Origin: Quatrionicoccus australiensis
GTDB taxonomy: Bacteria; Pseudomonadota; Gammaproteobacteria; Burkholderiales; Rhodocyclaceae
Assembly: GCF_020510425.1 (NCBI RefSeq)
Contig: NZ_JAHBAH010000001.1
Location: forward strand, 2,523,001 to 2,587,000
DNA length: 64,000 nt
Direction: 5' to 3'
In this document: one piece after another, positions 35,611-44,068 of the stretch
Layout: every line of letters starts with the position of its first letter
Numbering within the stretch: the first letter of the stretch is position 1
The notes under the pieces: generated by a model
The model's input: only the letters and a program-made list of their open reading frames with translations
Database searches by the model: none
What the model was told of the DNA's origin: nothing
Program-made: the position numbers and the translations under genes

Positions 35611-36552
35611 ATGCATCTGATTCCCTGGTTGGTCGCGGCAAGCGTTGCCTTGGCTGTGTGTGGGGTCGGTGGCATTGCCTACGGCTATTTCTTGCGTGCC
35701 CAGCGCGAAATCCGACGCCAACGCCAGATGAGTCGTCTCGAGCAGATGCTTGGTGCTCTCCCTGGCGAATTCGAGCGAGAGGTGGAAGAGGTGTCTCTGT
35801 TCGAACGGATCGCATTGTTCATTTCTGGTCGTGGAGAGGGGGCCGGCGGGGCCGAGCAGAGCTCGGAGGAGCGTACCCTGCTGATCCGGGCGGGGTTCCG
35901 CAGCATGCGAATGCTGCTTCTCTTTCAGACGTTGCGACTGGCTTTGCCGCTGGCCGGTGCCATCCTGGCTGTCGGTTACGTGCTGCTCGCCGGCAATGAG
36001 GATGGCTGGTTGAAACTGGTGGCGGCCTGCATCATCCTCTATCTGGCACCCAAGTATGTGTTGGCTTTTCTTGCCCGTCGGCGCAGCCAGCAACTGGCAG
36101 ACGAGCTGCCTGTATTCGTCGATTTTTTGCGCATGATGCACAGCGTGGGGATCAATTTTGAACAGTCCATCCTGCTCTTTGCCGAAGATGGCCGCCTTGG
36201 CCTGCCGGTGCTGGCCAGCGAGTTCCGGGCGGTCAACCTGGCTATCCGCAGCGGCCGTTCGCGTAGTGATGCCCTGCAGCAGATGGCGCGCCAGTTCGAT
36301 GTCGATGAACTCGGCGAACTGGTTGCCCTGATCTGCCAGACCGATCGCTATGGGGCTGGCGTACAGGAGCCATTGCGTCAGTTCTCGCAGCGCCTGACGG
36401 AGAAAAAGCGTTTCGAGATGCAGGAATTCGTCGGCAAGATGGCTACCAAGATGGTGGTCGTCATGGTCATTTTCCTGCTGCCTGCCCTGATCATCATTAC
36501 AGCTGGTCCCGGCTTTCTTTCGCTGTTCAAGGCCTTGGGCAATCTGACATGA
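35611..36552 (+). CDS. tadC: TadC inner-membrane platform protein
   Basis: A 313-residue F-family platform protein, partner of TadB. Visible are an N-terminal helix, a helix pair near 100-150, the GspF domain (FVDFLRMMHSVGINFEQSI, QTDRYGAGVQEPLRQFSQ) and a C-terminal membrane segment (VVVMVIFLLPALIIITAGPG). It overlaps the tadD start by 4 bases. Confidence 0.93.
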   Translation: MHLIPWLVAASVALAVCGVGGIAYGYFLRAQREIRRQRQMSRLEQMLGALPGEFEREVEEVSLFERIALFISGRGEGAGGAEQSSEERTLLIRAGFRSMRMLLLFQTLRLALPLAGAILAVGYVLLAGNEDGWLKLVAACIILYLAPKYVLAFLARRRSQQLADELPVFVDFLRMMHSVGINFEQSILLFAEDGRLGLPVLASEFRAVNLAIRSGRSRSDALQQMARQFDVDELGELVALICQTDRYGAGVQEPLRQFSQRLTEKKRFEMQEFVGKMATKMVVVMVIFLLPALIIITAGPGFLSLFKALGNLT

Positions 36553-37328
36553 AAACTGCCACACCGTTCCTGTTGCATTTCTTTCTGCTGCTTGGCCTGT
36601 GCACAGCAAGCTCTACTCTGCTGGCCGAGATCCCGACCCGTCAGATCGCAGCCGAGGGGGGGGCGCGGCAAGGGGAAAACGAGAACGATCCCGAGTTTTA
36701 TCTGCAATTGATCGGCAACATGCAGGAAAAGAAGCTCTATTTTGCCTCCATCGCCCATCTCGACGCCTTCGACCTGCGCTGGCCTGGCGATGCTCGGGCT
36801 GCCTTGTTGCGGGGTGATGCCCTGCGCGAGGTCGGCTATCTTGATCGTGCCCGGGCGATTTACCAAAACATGCTGAAAACGGCACCGTCAGCCGGTGCCA
36901 ATCACGGGCTGGGTATCATTGCCAGCCGTCAGGGCGATACGGCTTCAGCCTTGGTTGCTTTGGCAAAAGCGAATCAGTTGGCTCCAACCAATGGTGCCAT
37001 TCTGAATGATCTGGGGTATGCGCAGTTGCTTGCCGGGCAACTCGATGATGCGCGCCTTAGCCTCCACAAGGCGAGTGAGCTGGATCCGAAAAGTGCTCGG
37101 ATCGGGGCTAATTTGGCATTGCTCTATGGCGTGATCGGGCAGCCCGAAAAGGCGCAGAGCATCATGAACTGGTATCAGTTTCCAGAGGCGCAACGCCAGG
37201 AAATTTCCCGCAAAGCTGGTGAATTTGCCTATGGGCGCGAGAAAAAAGTGCTGGATTCAGTCAAGTTGCCGGATAGTGGGCAAAAAATTGATAGAGTTGA
37301 GGGTGCCGCCGCGAGTCTGCGGGAATGA
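36549..37328 (+). CDS. tadD: TadD-like TPR lipoprotein/periplasmic protein
   Basis: A 259-residue exported protein: a signal peptide (PFLLHFFLLLGLCTASSTLLA) then about four tetratricopeptide repeats, for example GANHGLGIIASRQGDTASAL and NDLGYAQLLAGQLDDARLSL. TadD proteins help secretin assembly. LLGLC in the signal is near a lipobox but is too early for confident lipoprotein assignment. Last of the tightly overlapping tad genes; a 71-base gap follows. Confidence 0.88.
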   Translation: MKTATPFLLHFFLLLGLCTASSTLLAEIPTRQIAAEGGARQGENENDPEFYLQLIGNMQEKKLYFASIAHLDAFDLRWPGDARAALLRGDALREVGYLDRARAIYQNMLKTAPSAGANHGLGIIASRQGDTASALVALAKANQLAPTNGAILNDLGYAQLLAGQLDDARLSLHKASELDPKSARIGANLALLYGVIGQPEKAQSIMNWYQFPEAQRQEISRKAGEFAYGREKKVLDSVKLPDSGQKIDRVEGAAASLRE

Positions 37329-37399
37329 GCGAAGCCGGTGAAAGGATCGTCCTGAGCCGTGCCGGGCTCATCAAGGTTGGCCCAATGAGATGACTGAAA

Positions 37400-38053
37400 A
37401 TGAATAAATTAAAAACCACGAACAAGCCTGACGACTCCGAGGTCTATTGCACCACGCGCGAAGCGGCCGACATGCTGCATGTTTCGCTGCGTACCGTGCA
37501 GTTGTGGGTCGAGGCTGGCGTTCTCCGTGCCTGGAAGACCGATGGCGGCCATCGGCGGCTGCCCTTGAGTTCGGTCAAGGAGCTGATCCAGGAGCGGATG
37601 GGCAAAGGCAATATCGCGCCGGCCCCGGTCGTTGAATCGGCGCGCGAGAATTTCAGTGTGCTGGTCCTCGAGGACGACGAAGACATGCTGAAGCTCTACC
37701 GCTTGACCATGGCCGCCTGGCAGATGCCTATCCAGCTGACTTTTGTGAGTAGCGTCTTCGAAGCGTTGGTGGTGATTGGCCGCTGCCCCCCCGATTTGCT
37801 GATCACGGATCTGCGGATTTCAGGCGTCGATGGTTTCGAAATCATCAAGTTGCTGCGCAACGATCCGGTATTACGCAGTCTGAATATCGTTGCCGTGACC
37901 GGTATGGGGGCCGAAGAAATCGAGGAAAGGGGCGGCCTGTCCTCGGAAATTACTGTATTTACCAAGCCGGTTTCGTTCGACCAGTTGCAGGGCTATGTCA
38001 AGGCTTGTCTGGCGCACCGGCTGCTTGTCGATAGGCAGAAAAATGAAACCTGA
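37400..38053 (+). CDS. HTH (MerR/excisionase-like) plus receiver domain regulator
   Basis: A 217-residue regulator with inverted architecture. An excisionase/MerR-type winged helix is at the N-terminus (TTREAADMLHVSLRTVQLWVEAG and KTDGGHRRLPLSSV; residues ~15-70), followed by a receiver domain (about 90-210: VLVLEDDEDMLKLYRL, phospho-acceptor in LLITDLRISGVDGFE, Lys in VFTKPVSF). Ordinary response regulators have the opposite order. Located between tadD and the DUF3613/tadG genes, it probably controls pilus transcription, receiving phosphate from a kinase such as the one at 25963. Confidence 0.88.
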   Translation: MNKLKTTNKPDDSEVYCTTREAADMLHVSLRTVQLWVEAGVLRAWKTDGGHRRLPLSSVKELIQERMGKGNIAPAPVVESARENFSVLVLEDDEDMLKLYRLTMAAWQMPIQLTFVSSVFEALVVIGRCPPDLLITDLRISGVDGFEIIKLLRNDPVLRSLNIVAVTGMGAEEIEERGGLSSEITVFTKPVSFDQLQGYVKACLAHRLLVDRQKNET

Positions 38054-38336
38054 AAGCACTATTCTGGCTGGCCTCTGCATTGCGGCCGGCGTGGCTTTTT
38101 CCGGGGCCTTGTCGGCTGATGAAGGCAAGGAAAAAGTGCAGGAAATCGGGGCTGCAACCAGCGCCCTGCTTGAGTTGCAACGCTCGGGCGCAGCTGCCGG
38201 CAAGGCGCAACCCGTGAGCGGCGATGTCGCCAGCCGTTCCTATCAGCGTTACCTGGAGGGCTTCTCCCAGCCCCAGCCGGAGTCGAAGGATAGTGCCTCC
38301 AGTTCGAACAAGCCGTCCGCTCCGCGTTCCCGCTGA
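38043..38336 (+). CDS. DUF3613-like small periplasmic protein
   Basis: A 97-residue exported protein. The ATG at 38043 lies 11 bases inside the preceding gene and starts a signal peptide (ILAGLCIAAGVAFSGALSA). The core VQEIGAATSALLELQRSG and SRSYQRYLEGF is typical of DUF3613 proteins, which accompany Tad loci in betaproteobacteria. The Ser/Pro-rich tail is probably disordered. Function unknown; the position before tadG suggests a pilus role. Confidence 0.78.
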   Translation: MKPESTILAGLCIAAGVAFSGALSADEGKEKVQEIGAATSALLELQRSGAAAGKAQPVSGDVASRSYQRYLEGFSQPQPESKDSASSSNKPSAPRSR

Positions 38337-38348
38337 CGGTCTGCGTTC

Positions 38349-39989
38349 ATGTTTTTCAAATCCCGGCGTTCGGTAGGGCGCTCCTGGCAGCGCGGTGCGA
38401 TCAGCACCATGGCTGCCAGCGGCCTTGCCTTGATTATCGGAGCCGGTCTCCTGGCGGTTGATCTGGGCAGCTTGTTCCAGACCAAACGGCAACTGCAGAA
38501 CGTGGCCGACATGGCTGCCCTGTCGGCGATCAACGATATTTCCGCTGCACCGGCGGTGGCGCTTGATAGCGCGGCACTCAACAACTTTGCCGTGCCGGGG
38601 GCTCGCAACAACCGCCTGGTCAGCGTTGTCGGCGCCTATGATTTCCGCGCCAAGGCTTTTACTGCCGGGGGCGGTGCTGCTGATCTGAATGCGGTGCAGG
38701 TCACGGCGACCACCACTCAGCCTTATTTTTTCATGTTCGGCAGTCGGGAGATCAGTGCGACGGCCACCGCTGCGAGCAGCGACATTGCCGGCCTGTCGAT
38801 CGGTACGGCCCTGCTCAATATTGATACGCAAAAATCGGTGTTGCTGAATGGCCTGCTCGGCAAGCTGCTGCACACTTCGCTCAATCTCGGTGTTGCCTCA
38901 TTTCGTGGCCTGGCCACGACCAGCGTGCGCCTGCTTGATCTGGTCAAGGCGCAGGCATCGGTCGGGACGGTCGACAAGCTGCTGGCACTCGATTTGACCC
39001 TGGCCGATCTGCTCAAGCTAACGGCCACTGCGCTGACGCAGACCGATCTGGCGACCGTCGATGCGACGGTGATTGATACGCTGAATTTGCTGGCGCTGAA
39101 GTCCGGTGGTGATCTCTCGCTGAAGCTCGGCGACCTGATCGATGCCTCGTTGGCCCCGGGCAACAGCGCTGCCGAGGCCAATATCAATTTGCTGCAGCTG
39201 GTGACCCTGGCCGCGCAGGTGGCGAATGGGAAAAACTTTATCAATATACCTGCGCTCGGTCTGGATCTTGGCGGCTTGGCGAAGCTCGATGTTGCCCTGA
39301 CCATGATCGAGCCGCCCAGCATCGCGATTGGTCCGCCCGGCATTGGTGCCGACGGTCACTGGCGAACGCAGGCCCACACTTCGCAGTGGCGTTTGAAACT
39401 GCACCTGGTTATTGGCGAGGTGCTCGGCGGCTTGGTCAATCTGCCTCTCTATCTCGAAGTTGCGGCCGGTGATGCCTGGTTGAAGAGCATCGATTGCCGC
39501 TACCCGAGAGATAACAGCATCGTCAATGTCGGGGTCGCTTCCAGTGCGGTGCGCGCCTATGTCGGTAACGTCAATGCCGATGCGATGACCAACCGCAGTG
39601 CGGCGGCCACGGTGAGCAAGGCGACCATTCTCAATGTGCTGGGTCTGGTGACCGTTGATGCCCGGGCCGAAGTCAATTTGCCGGGAGGGGCGGCGGATCT
39701 CGCATTTACCGGGCCGTTCAATGCAGGCAATACCCAGTCTGTCGATGGCTTGTCTACGACGGGCTTGTTCAATGTGCTCGCGAGCAGTCTGATCCTGGAC
39801 GTCAAACTGCTTGGCCTGGATCTGCAACTGGGAACCCTGCTTGATGCGCTGCGCGGCGTCCTGAACCCGGTCTTTGCCCTGCTCGATGCGATTCTTGCCC
39901 CGGTCTTGTCGCTGCTCGGTATTCAGATTGGCATTGCCGATGTCTCTGTGTTCACCCTGACTTGTGGTGCGCCACAACTGGTGCGTTAA
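38349..39989 (+). CDS. tadG: TadG-like pilus assembly protein
   Basis: A 546-residue protein with the TadG N-terminus: QRGAISTMAASGLALIIGAG and DLGSLFQTKRQLQNVADMAA, a single membrane helix followed by a large periplasmic part rich in Leu and Ala. The C-terminus has a hydrophobic patch (ALLDAILAPVLSLLGIQIG). No von Willebrand A motif is apparent. TadG helps display or anchor Flp pili. It is the last gene of the Tad locus; a 160-base gap precedes the ars operon. Confidence 0.85.
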   Translation: MFFKSRRSVGRSWQRGAISTMAASGLALIIGAGLLAVDLGSLFQTKRQLQNVADMAALSAINDISAAPAVALDSAALNNFAVPGARNNRLVSVVGAYDFRAKAFTAGGGAADLNAVQVTATTTQPYFFMFGSREISATATAASSDIAGLSIGTALLNIDTQKSVLLNGLLGKLLHTSLNLGVASFRGLATTSVRLLDLVKAQASVGTVDKLLALDLTLADLLKLTATALTQTDLATVDATVIDTLNLLALKSGGDLSLKLGDLIDASLAPGNSAAEANINLLQLVTLAAQVANGKNFINIPALGLDLGGLAKLDVALTMIEPPSIAIGPPGIGADGHWRTQAHTSQWRLKLHLVIGEVLGGLVNLPLYLEVAAGDAWLKSIDCRYPRDNSIVNVGVASSAVRAYVGNVNADAMTNRSAAATVSKATILNVLGLVTVDARAEVNLPGGAADLAFTGPFNAGNTQSVDGLSTTGLFNVLASSLILDVKLLGLDLQLGTLLDALRGVLNPVFALLDAILAPVLSLLGIQIGIADVSVFTLTCGAPQLVR

Positions 39990-40123
39990 GCCTCAAGAGC
40001 AATCAGGTGCAGGCCGGCGGCCGGGCTTCTGAAAAAAACTGAGGGCCTGCCATGTTCTTCCTGGCCCGGCTCCGGTCTTTTCCTCGATTTCGACTTCTCC
40101 CCAAGTTTGATGGGATTTAATAT

Positions 40124-40147
40124 TTCAATATTTGTTGTAATATCGAA
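40124..40147 (+). promoter_or_regulatory. ArsR operator overlapping the ars start region
   Basis: TTCAATATT-N6-AATATCGAA is an inverted repeat matching at 8 of 9 positions, ending 2 bases before the arsR start codon. Its size, AT-richness and position fit the operator of an autoregulating ArsR repressor, which would release DNA when As(III) binds. Confidence 0.7.
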
Positions 40148-40149
40148 GC

Positions 40150-40512
40150 ATGGAAAAAAATTCTGCCATCGCTGTCTTCGAATCCCTGTCCTCGCCGATC
40201 CGGCTCGACGTTTTTCGCCTGCTGGTCCGCCAGGGGCCGGACGGTCTGGTCGCCGGCGATATCGCCGCCAGCCTCGATTTGCCGCCGTCCAACCTGTCCT
40301 TCCATCTCAAGGCGCTGAGCCAGGCCGGTTTGCTGACGGTGGTGCAGGAAGGTCGCTTCCAGCGCTATCGCGCCAACATGGGGCTGATGCAGACGGTGAT
40401 CGACTATCTGACCGCCGAGTGCTGCGCCGGTCACCCCGAACAATGTGGCGATCTGCGCCTGGCTCCGCTCTGCGGGCCGGCTGAAGGCGGTTCGCCGGGA
40501 GTGGAAAAATGA
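40150..40512 (+). CDS. arsR: ArsR-family arsenic-responsive repressor
   Basis: A 120-residue winged-helix repressor: SSPIRLDVFRLLVRQG, the recognition region PSNLSFHLKALSQAGLL and RYRANMGLMQTVIDYL. Cysteines cluster near the C-terminus (ECCAGHPEQC), suggesting an As(III) site of the type formed by C-terminal rather than helix-3 cysteines. Its operator overlaps its own leader, and the stop overlaps the arsC start (ATGA). Confidence 0.93.
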   Translation: MEKNSAIAVFESLSSPIRLDVFRLLVRQGPDGLVAGDIAASLDLPPSNLSFHLKALSQAGLLTVVQEGRFQRYRANMGLMQTVIDYLTAECCAGHPEQCGDLRLAPLCGPAEGGSPGVEK

Positions 40513-40982
40513 ACATTCTTTTTTTGTGTACCGGTAATTCCTGTCGCTCCATCCTCGCCGAAGCCACCTTCAATCACCTGGCGCCGGCCGGCTGGCGGGC
40601 GATCAGTGCTGGCAGCAAACCGACCGGGCGGGTGCATCCGCGTTCGCTCGCCTTGCTGGCGCGTGAAGGGATTGCAACGGCGGGTTACGCCAGCAAGTCC
40701 TGGGACAACCTGCCGCTGATACCGGATATCGTGATCACCGTCTGCGGCAGTGCAGCCGGCGAAACCTGTCCGGCCTACCTCGGGCCGGTCGTGCGCAGCC
40801 ACTGGGGCGTCGAGGATCCGGCGCATGCCGTGGGCACGGATGCGGAAATCGACGCCGCCTTCATGACGGCCTATCGCATCCTGCGCCGCCGCATCGAGGC
40901 TTTTCTTGCCTTGCCACTCGCTGAACTGGTGGACGAGCGGGCGCGCCTTCAGACCGAGCTGGATCGGATCGGCACGCTGTAA
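40509..40982 (+). CDS. arsC: Arsenate reductase, low-molecular-weight phosphatase family
   Basis: A 157-residue enzyme reducing arsenate to arsenite with thiol partners. The P-loop CTGNSCRS (C-x5-R) sits at residues 7-14, and the GSKPTGRVHPRSL and SWGDV-type region (SKSWDN) are characteristic of the phosphatase-like ArsC that uses thioredoxin or glutaredoxin. A cysteine in VCGSAAGETCP supplies the shuttle thiols. Confidence 0.92.
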   Translation: MNILFLCTGNSCRSILAEATFNHLAPAGWRAISAGSKPTGRVHPRSLALLAREGIATAGYASKSWDNLPLIPDIVITVCGSAAGETCPAYLGPVVRSHWGVEDPAHAVGTDAEIDAAFMTAYRILRRRIEAFLALPLAELVDERARLQTELDRIGTL

Positions 40983-41033
40983 GTGGATTTTCTATCGAGC
41001 GAAACCGCGCCGGGTTTCGTGTGGGAGCATGGC

Positions 41034-42086
41034 ATGAGCGCAGTCAGCAAGAAACTTTCCTTCCTCGACCGTTACCTGACGGTATGGATTTTCGCCGCGA
41101 TGGCGCTGGGCATCGCGCTCGGCTATTTCGTGCCGGGCAGCGAGGCGTTCATCAATCGCTTCCAGGTCGGCACGACAAATATCCCGATTGCGCTCGGCCT
41201 CATCGTGATGATGTATCCACCCTTTGCCAAGGTGCGCTACGAGGAGTTGGCCGACGTCTTTGCCGACCGGAAGGTGCTCGGCCTGTCGCTGCTCCAGAAC
41301 TGGATCATCGGGCCCATCCTGATGTTCGCGCTGGCCGTCATCTTCCTGCCGGACAAGCCGGAGTACATGGTCGGCCTGATCCTGATCGGCCTCGCCCGCT
41401 GCATCGCGATGGTCATCGTCTGGAACGACATCGCCAAGGGCTCGACTGAATACGCGGCCGGCCTGGTTGCCTTCAATTCGATCTTCCAGGTGCTGTTTTT
41501 CAGTATTTACGCCTGGTTTTTCGTCACCGTTTTGCCGCCTTTTTTCGGGTTGACCGGCATGGTGGTCGATATCTCGATCGGCCAGATTGCCGAAAGCGTC
41601 TTCATCTACCTTGGCATTCCCTGCGTCGCCGGCGTGCTGACCCGCGTCATCATGCTGCGCTACGTTTCGAAGGACTGGTACCACACGCATTTCGTGCCGA
41701 AGATCGGGCCGCTGACGCTGGTCGCGCTGCTGTTCACCATCGTCGTCATGTTCAGTCTCAAGGGCCAGCTCATCGTCAGCATTCCACTCGACGTCGTGCG
41801 TATCGCCGTGCCGCTGCTGATCTATTTCATCGTCATGTTTCTCTTCTCGTTCGCGATGAGCCGCAAGCTCGGGGCCAATTACAAGAAGTGCACGACGCTG
41901 TCCTTCACTGCCGCCAGCAACAATTTCGAACTGGCGATCGCGGTGGCGATTGCCGTCTATGGCATCAATTCCGGTGCCGCCTTCGCCGCGGTGATCGGGC
42001 CGCTGGTCGAGGTGCCGGTGATGATTGCCCTGGTCAGCCTGGCGCTGTGGTTCAAAACACGCTTTTTTGCCGGCGAGGTGGACTGA
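41034..42086 (+). CDS. acr3: ACR3-family arsenite efflux permease
   Basis: A 350-residue, ten-helix inner-membrane carrier extruding As(III). The ATG at 41034 with GGGAG upstream is preferred over a GTG at 40983. Family marks are [32 protein letters not shown] (the essential cysteine in the fourth helix region) and [20 protein letters not shown]. It works downstream of ArsC. Confidence 0.94.
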   Translation: MSAVSKKLSFLDRYLTVWIFAAMALGIALGYFVPGSEAFINRFQVGTTNIPIALGLIVMMYPPFAKVRYEELADVFADRKVLGLSLLQNWIIGPILMFALAVIFLPDKPEYMVGLILIGLARCIAMVIVWNDIAKGSTEYAAGLVAFNSIFQVLFFSIYAWFFVTVLPPFFGLTGMVVDISIGQIAESVFIYLGIPCVAGVLTRVIMLRYVSKDWYHTHFVPKIGPLTLVALLFTIVVMFSLKGQLIVSIPLDVVRIAVPLLIYFIVMFLFSFAMSRKLGANYKKCTTLSFTAASNNFELAIAVAIAVYGINSGAAFAAVIGPLVEVPVMIALVSLALWFKTRFFAGEVD

Positions 42087-42091
42087 GCAAA

Positions 42092-42649
42092 ATGGCCGTT
42101 CCCTGCCTGTTGACCGCCTGGCAAGCCCATGTCGGCGAATTGCGCGCCTACCTGCACCGGCACGGCGCGCCGGCCGACGAGGTCGACGATGTCCTGCAGG
42201 AGGTTTTCATCAAGGCGCTGCGCCAGGACGCCAAGTTCTGCCGTATCGAGAATGCGCGCGCCTGGCTCTTCGAGGTAACGCGCAACGCGCTGCTCGATCG
42301 TCTGCGGCGCAGCCGCGAGCATGTCGAACTGCCGGCCGACATTCCGGCGCCGGGGGCGGACGCGGCGCCGGTGGTCGATGCGCTGAGCCAGTGCCTGCCG
42401 CGCGTACTGTCCGAACTGTCGGCGGCCGACCGCCTGGCGATCACCTTGTGCGATCTCGAAGGCCGGACGCAGCAGGTGCTGGCCGAGCGCCTCGGGATCT
42501 CGCTGCCCGGCGCCAAGTCGCGTCTGCAACGGGCGCGCCGGCGTTTGCGCGCGCAACTGGTCAGCGCCTGCCAGGTGCGTTTCGATGCCGACGGCGAGGT
42601 CTGCTGCTTCGTGCCGCGCCCGCCGCTGGCGGATTCGGGCGAGTCGTAG
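42092..42649 (+). CDS. ECF (SigZ-like) RNA polymerase sigma factor
   Basis: A 185-residue sigma70-family factor with region 2 (PADEVDDVLQEVFIKALRQ, RAWLFEVTRNALLDRLRR) and region 4 (LSAADRLAITLCDLEGRTQ, AERLGISLPGAKSRLQRARR). It has a C-terminal Cys-rich extension (CQVRFDADGEVCCF) that could sense thiol-reactive metalloids. Starts 5 bases after the acr3 stop, so it is part of the ars operon. Such SigZ-like factors sit next to permease/thioredoxin pairs in related genomes (recalled). No anti-sigma gene is adjacent. Confidence 0.87.
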   Translation: MAVPCLLTAWQAHVGELRAYLHRHGAPADEVDDVLQEVFIKALRQDAKFCRIENARAWLFEVTRNALLDRLRRSREHVELPADIPAPGADAAPVVDALSQCLPRVLSELSAADRLAITLCDLEGRTQQVLAERLGISLPGAKSRLQRARRRLRAQLVSACQVRFDADGEVCCFVPRPPLADSGES

Positions 42650-42752
42650 CGGTCGACCGGTTCCGGTCGGCATAAATTAAATGCACCTCCCTGCATCCTT
42701 TCGCGGCATGCTGCGTCTTCCGTTCATCTGAACAGAATTCCGGATCGCAACC

Positions 42753-43808
42753 ATGGGCTCTGCCGACCTCCCCGAAAAATCCCGTCCGTCCCTGCGCGTC
42801 TGGCTGCTCGGCCTGGCCGTGGCGACGTTGCTCTGGTTCGCGGTCTACAGCCATCTGACCGAGTTCGCCGATGCCGTGATCGCCGCCCTCGGTCTGGCAC
42901 ATGGCACACCGCTCGGCGAAGCGGTGCATTTCTTCTTCTACGACACGCCCAAGGTCCTGCTCCTGCTGACCGGCATCGTCTTCCTGATGGGCATCATCCA
43001 GACCTTCTTCTCGCCCGAGCGCACGCGTGCGCTGCTCTCCGGCAAGCGGGTCGGCGTCGGCAATGTGCTGGCGGCCTTGCTCGGCATCGTCACGCCCTTC
43101 TGCTCCTGCTCTGCGGTGCCGCTGTTCATCGGCTTCCTGTCGGCCGGTGTGCCGCTCGGCGTGACCTTCTCCTTCCTGATTTCGGCGCCGATGGTTAATG
43201 AAGTGGCGCTGGTCCTGCTCTTCGGCATGTTCGGCTGGCAGGTGGCGGCGCTTTACCTCGGGCTCGGCCTGGCGGTGGCGATCATTGCCGGCCTGGTGAT
43301 CGGTCATCTGAAAATGGAACGCCATCTCGAGGATTGGGTGCAGGGCATCCTCGCCGGCTCGGCGCCCGAGTTTGCCGGCGAGCGTCTCGACTGGCGCGAG
43401 CGTTTCACGGCCGGCGGTCGGCATGTCCGCGAAATCGTCGGCAAGGTCTGGCCCTACATCCTGGTCGGCATTGCGCTCGGCGCGGCGATCCATGGTTACG
43501 TGCCGGAAGATTTCATGGCCTCGTTCATGGGCAAGGATGCGCCCTGGTGGTCGCTGCCTGCGGCCGTGGCGCTGGGCGTGCCGATGTACACCAATGCGGC
43601 CGGCGTCATTCCGATCGTCGAGGCGCTGATCGGCAAGGGCGCGGCGCTCGGTACCGTGCTCGCCTTCATGATGAGCGTCATCGCGCTCTCGTTGCCGGAA
43701 ATGATCATCCTGCGCAAGGTGCTGCGCCTGCCGCTGATTGCCACCTTCGTTGGCATCGTTGCGGCCGGCATCCTGCTCGTCGGTTACGTTTTCAATCTCG
43801 TGCTTTAA
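42753..43808 (+). CDS. Permease of the YraQ/ArsP family with CSC motif
   Basis: A 351-residue membrane protein with about eight helices. The family signature TPFCSCSAVPLFIGF occurs in the first half and a related GVPMYTNAAGVIPIVE in the second. The cysteine pair is the one implicated in binding trivalent organoarsenicals in ArsP, so methylarsenite export is a reasonable guess in an ars operon; other YraQ-type permeases have unknown substrates. Followed 11 bases later by a small redox protein commonly paired with it. Confidence 0.82.
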   Translation: MGSADLPEKSRPSLRVWLLGLAVATLLWFAVYSHLTEFADAVIAALGLAHGTPLGEAVHFFFYDTPKVLLLLTGIVFLMGIIQTFFSPERTRALLSGKRVGVGNVLAALLGIVTPFCSCSAVPLFIGFLSAGVPLGVTFSFLISAPMVNEVALVLLFGMFGWQVAALYLGLGLAVAIIAGLVIGHLKMERHLEDWVQGILAGSAPEFAGERLDWRERFTAGGRHVREIVGKVWPYILVGIALGAAIHGYVPEDFMASFMGKDAPWWSLPAAVALGVPMYTNAAGVIPIVEALIGKGAALGTVLAFMMSVIALSLPEMIILRKVLRLPLIATFVGIVAAGILLVGYVFNLVL

Positions 43809-43819
43809 GGAGTTGTGCC

Positions 43820-44050
43820 ATGAAAGACATCAAGGTACTCGGCACCGGCTGTGCCAACTGCAAGAATACCGTTCGCCTGATCGAGGAAGTGGCCGCCGAG
43901 AAAGGCGTCAGCATCAGCCTGTCCAAGGTCGAGGATCTGCCCGAGATCATGAGGTACGGCGTGATGTCCACGCCGGGCGTGGTGGTCGATGGCAAGGTTG
44001 TGCACGCCGGCGGTGTGCCCGAGCGCAGCAAGGTGGCCGGCTGGTTGTAA
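43820..44050 (+). CDS. Small thioredoxin-like redox-active disulfide protein
   Basis: A 76-residue thioredoxin-fold protein with the active site GTGCANCKNTVR (C-x-x-C) and the cis-Pro loop MSTPGVVVDGKVV. Good ribosome site AAGGAG. Proteins of this kind are encoded beside YraQ/ArsP permeases and may deliver or reduce the thiol-bound substrate. Ends 18 bases before the convergent hybrid kinase gene. Confidence 0.9.
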   Translation: MKDIKVLGTGCANCKNTVRLIEEVAAEKGVSISLSKVEDLPEIMRYGVMSTPGVVVDGKVVHAGGVPERSKVAGWL

Positions 44051-44068
44051 GCCTTTGGGATTGCTGGT

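Noticed and set aside
39840..39950. Resemblance of the tadG C-terminal hydrophobic patch (LNPVFALLDAILAPV) to peptide 2 (LNPVLGLLTPVLNLV)
   Set aside because: TadG proteins usually end in such Leu/Pro/Val-rich stretches, as recalled. The similarity is short and compositional, so common origin is not supported.
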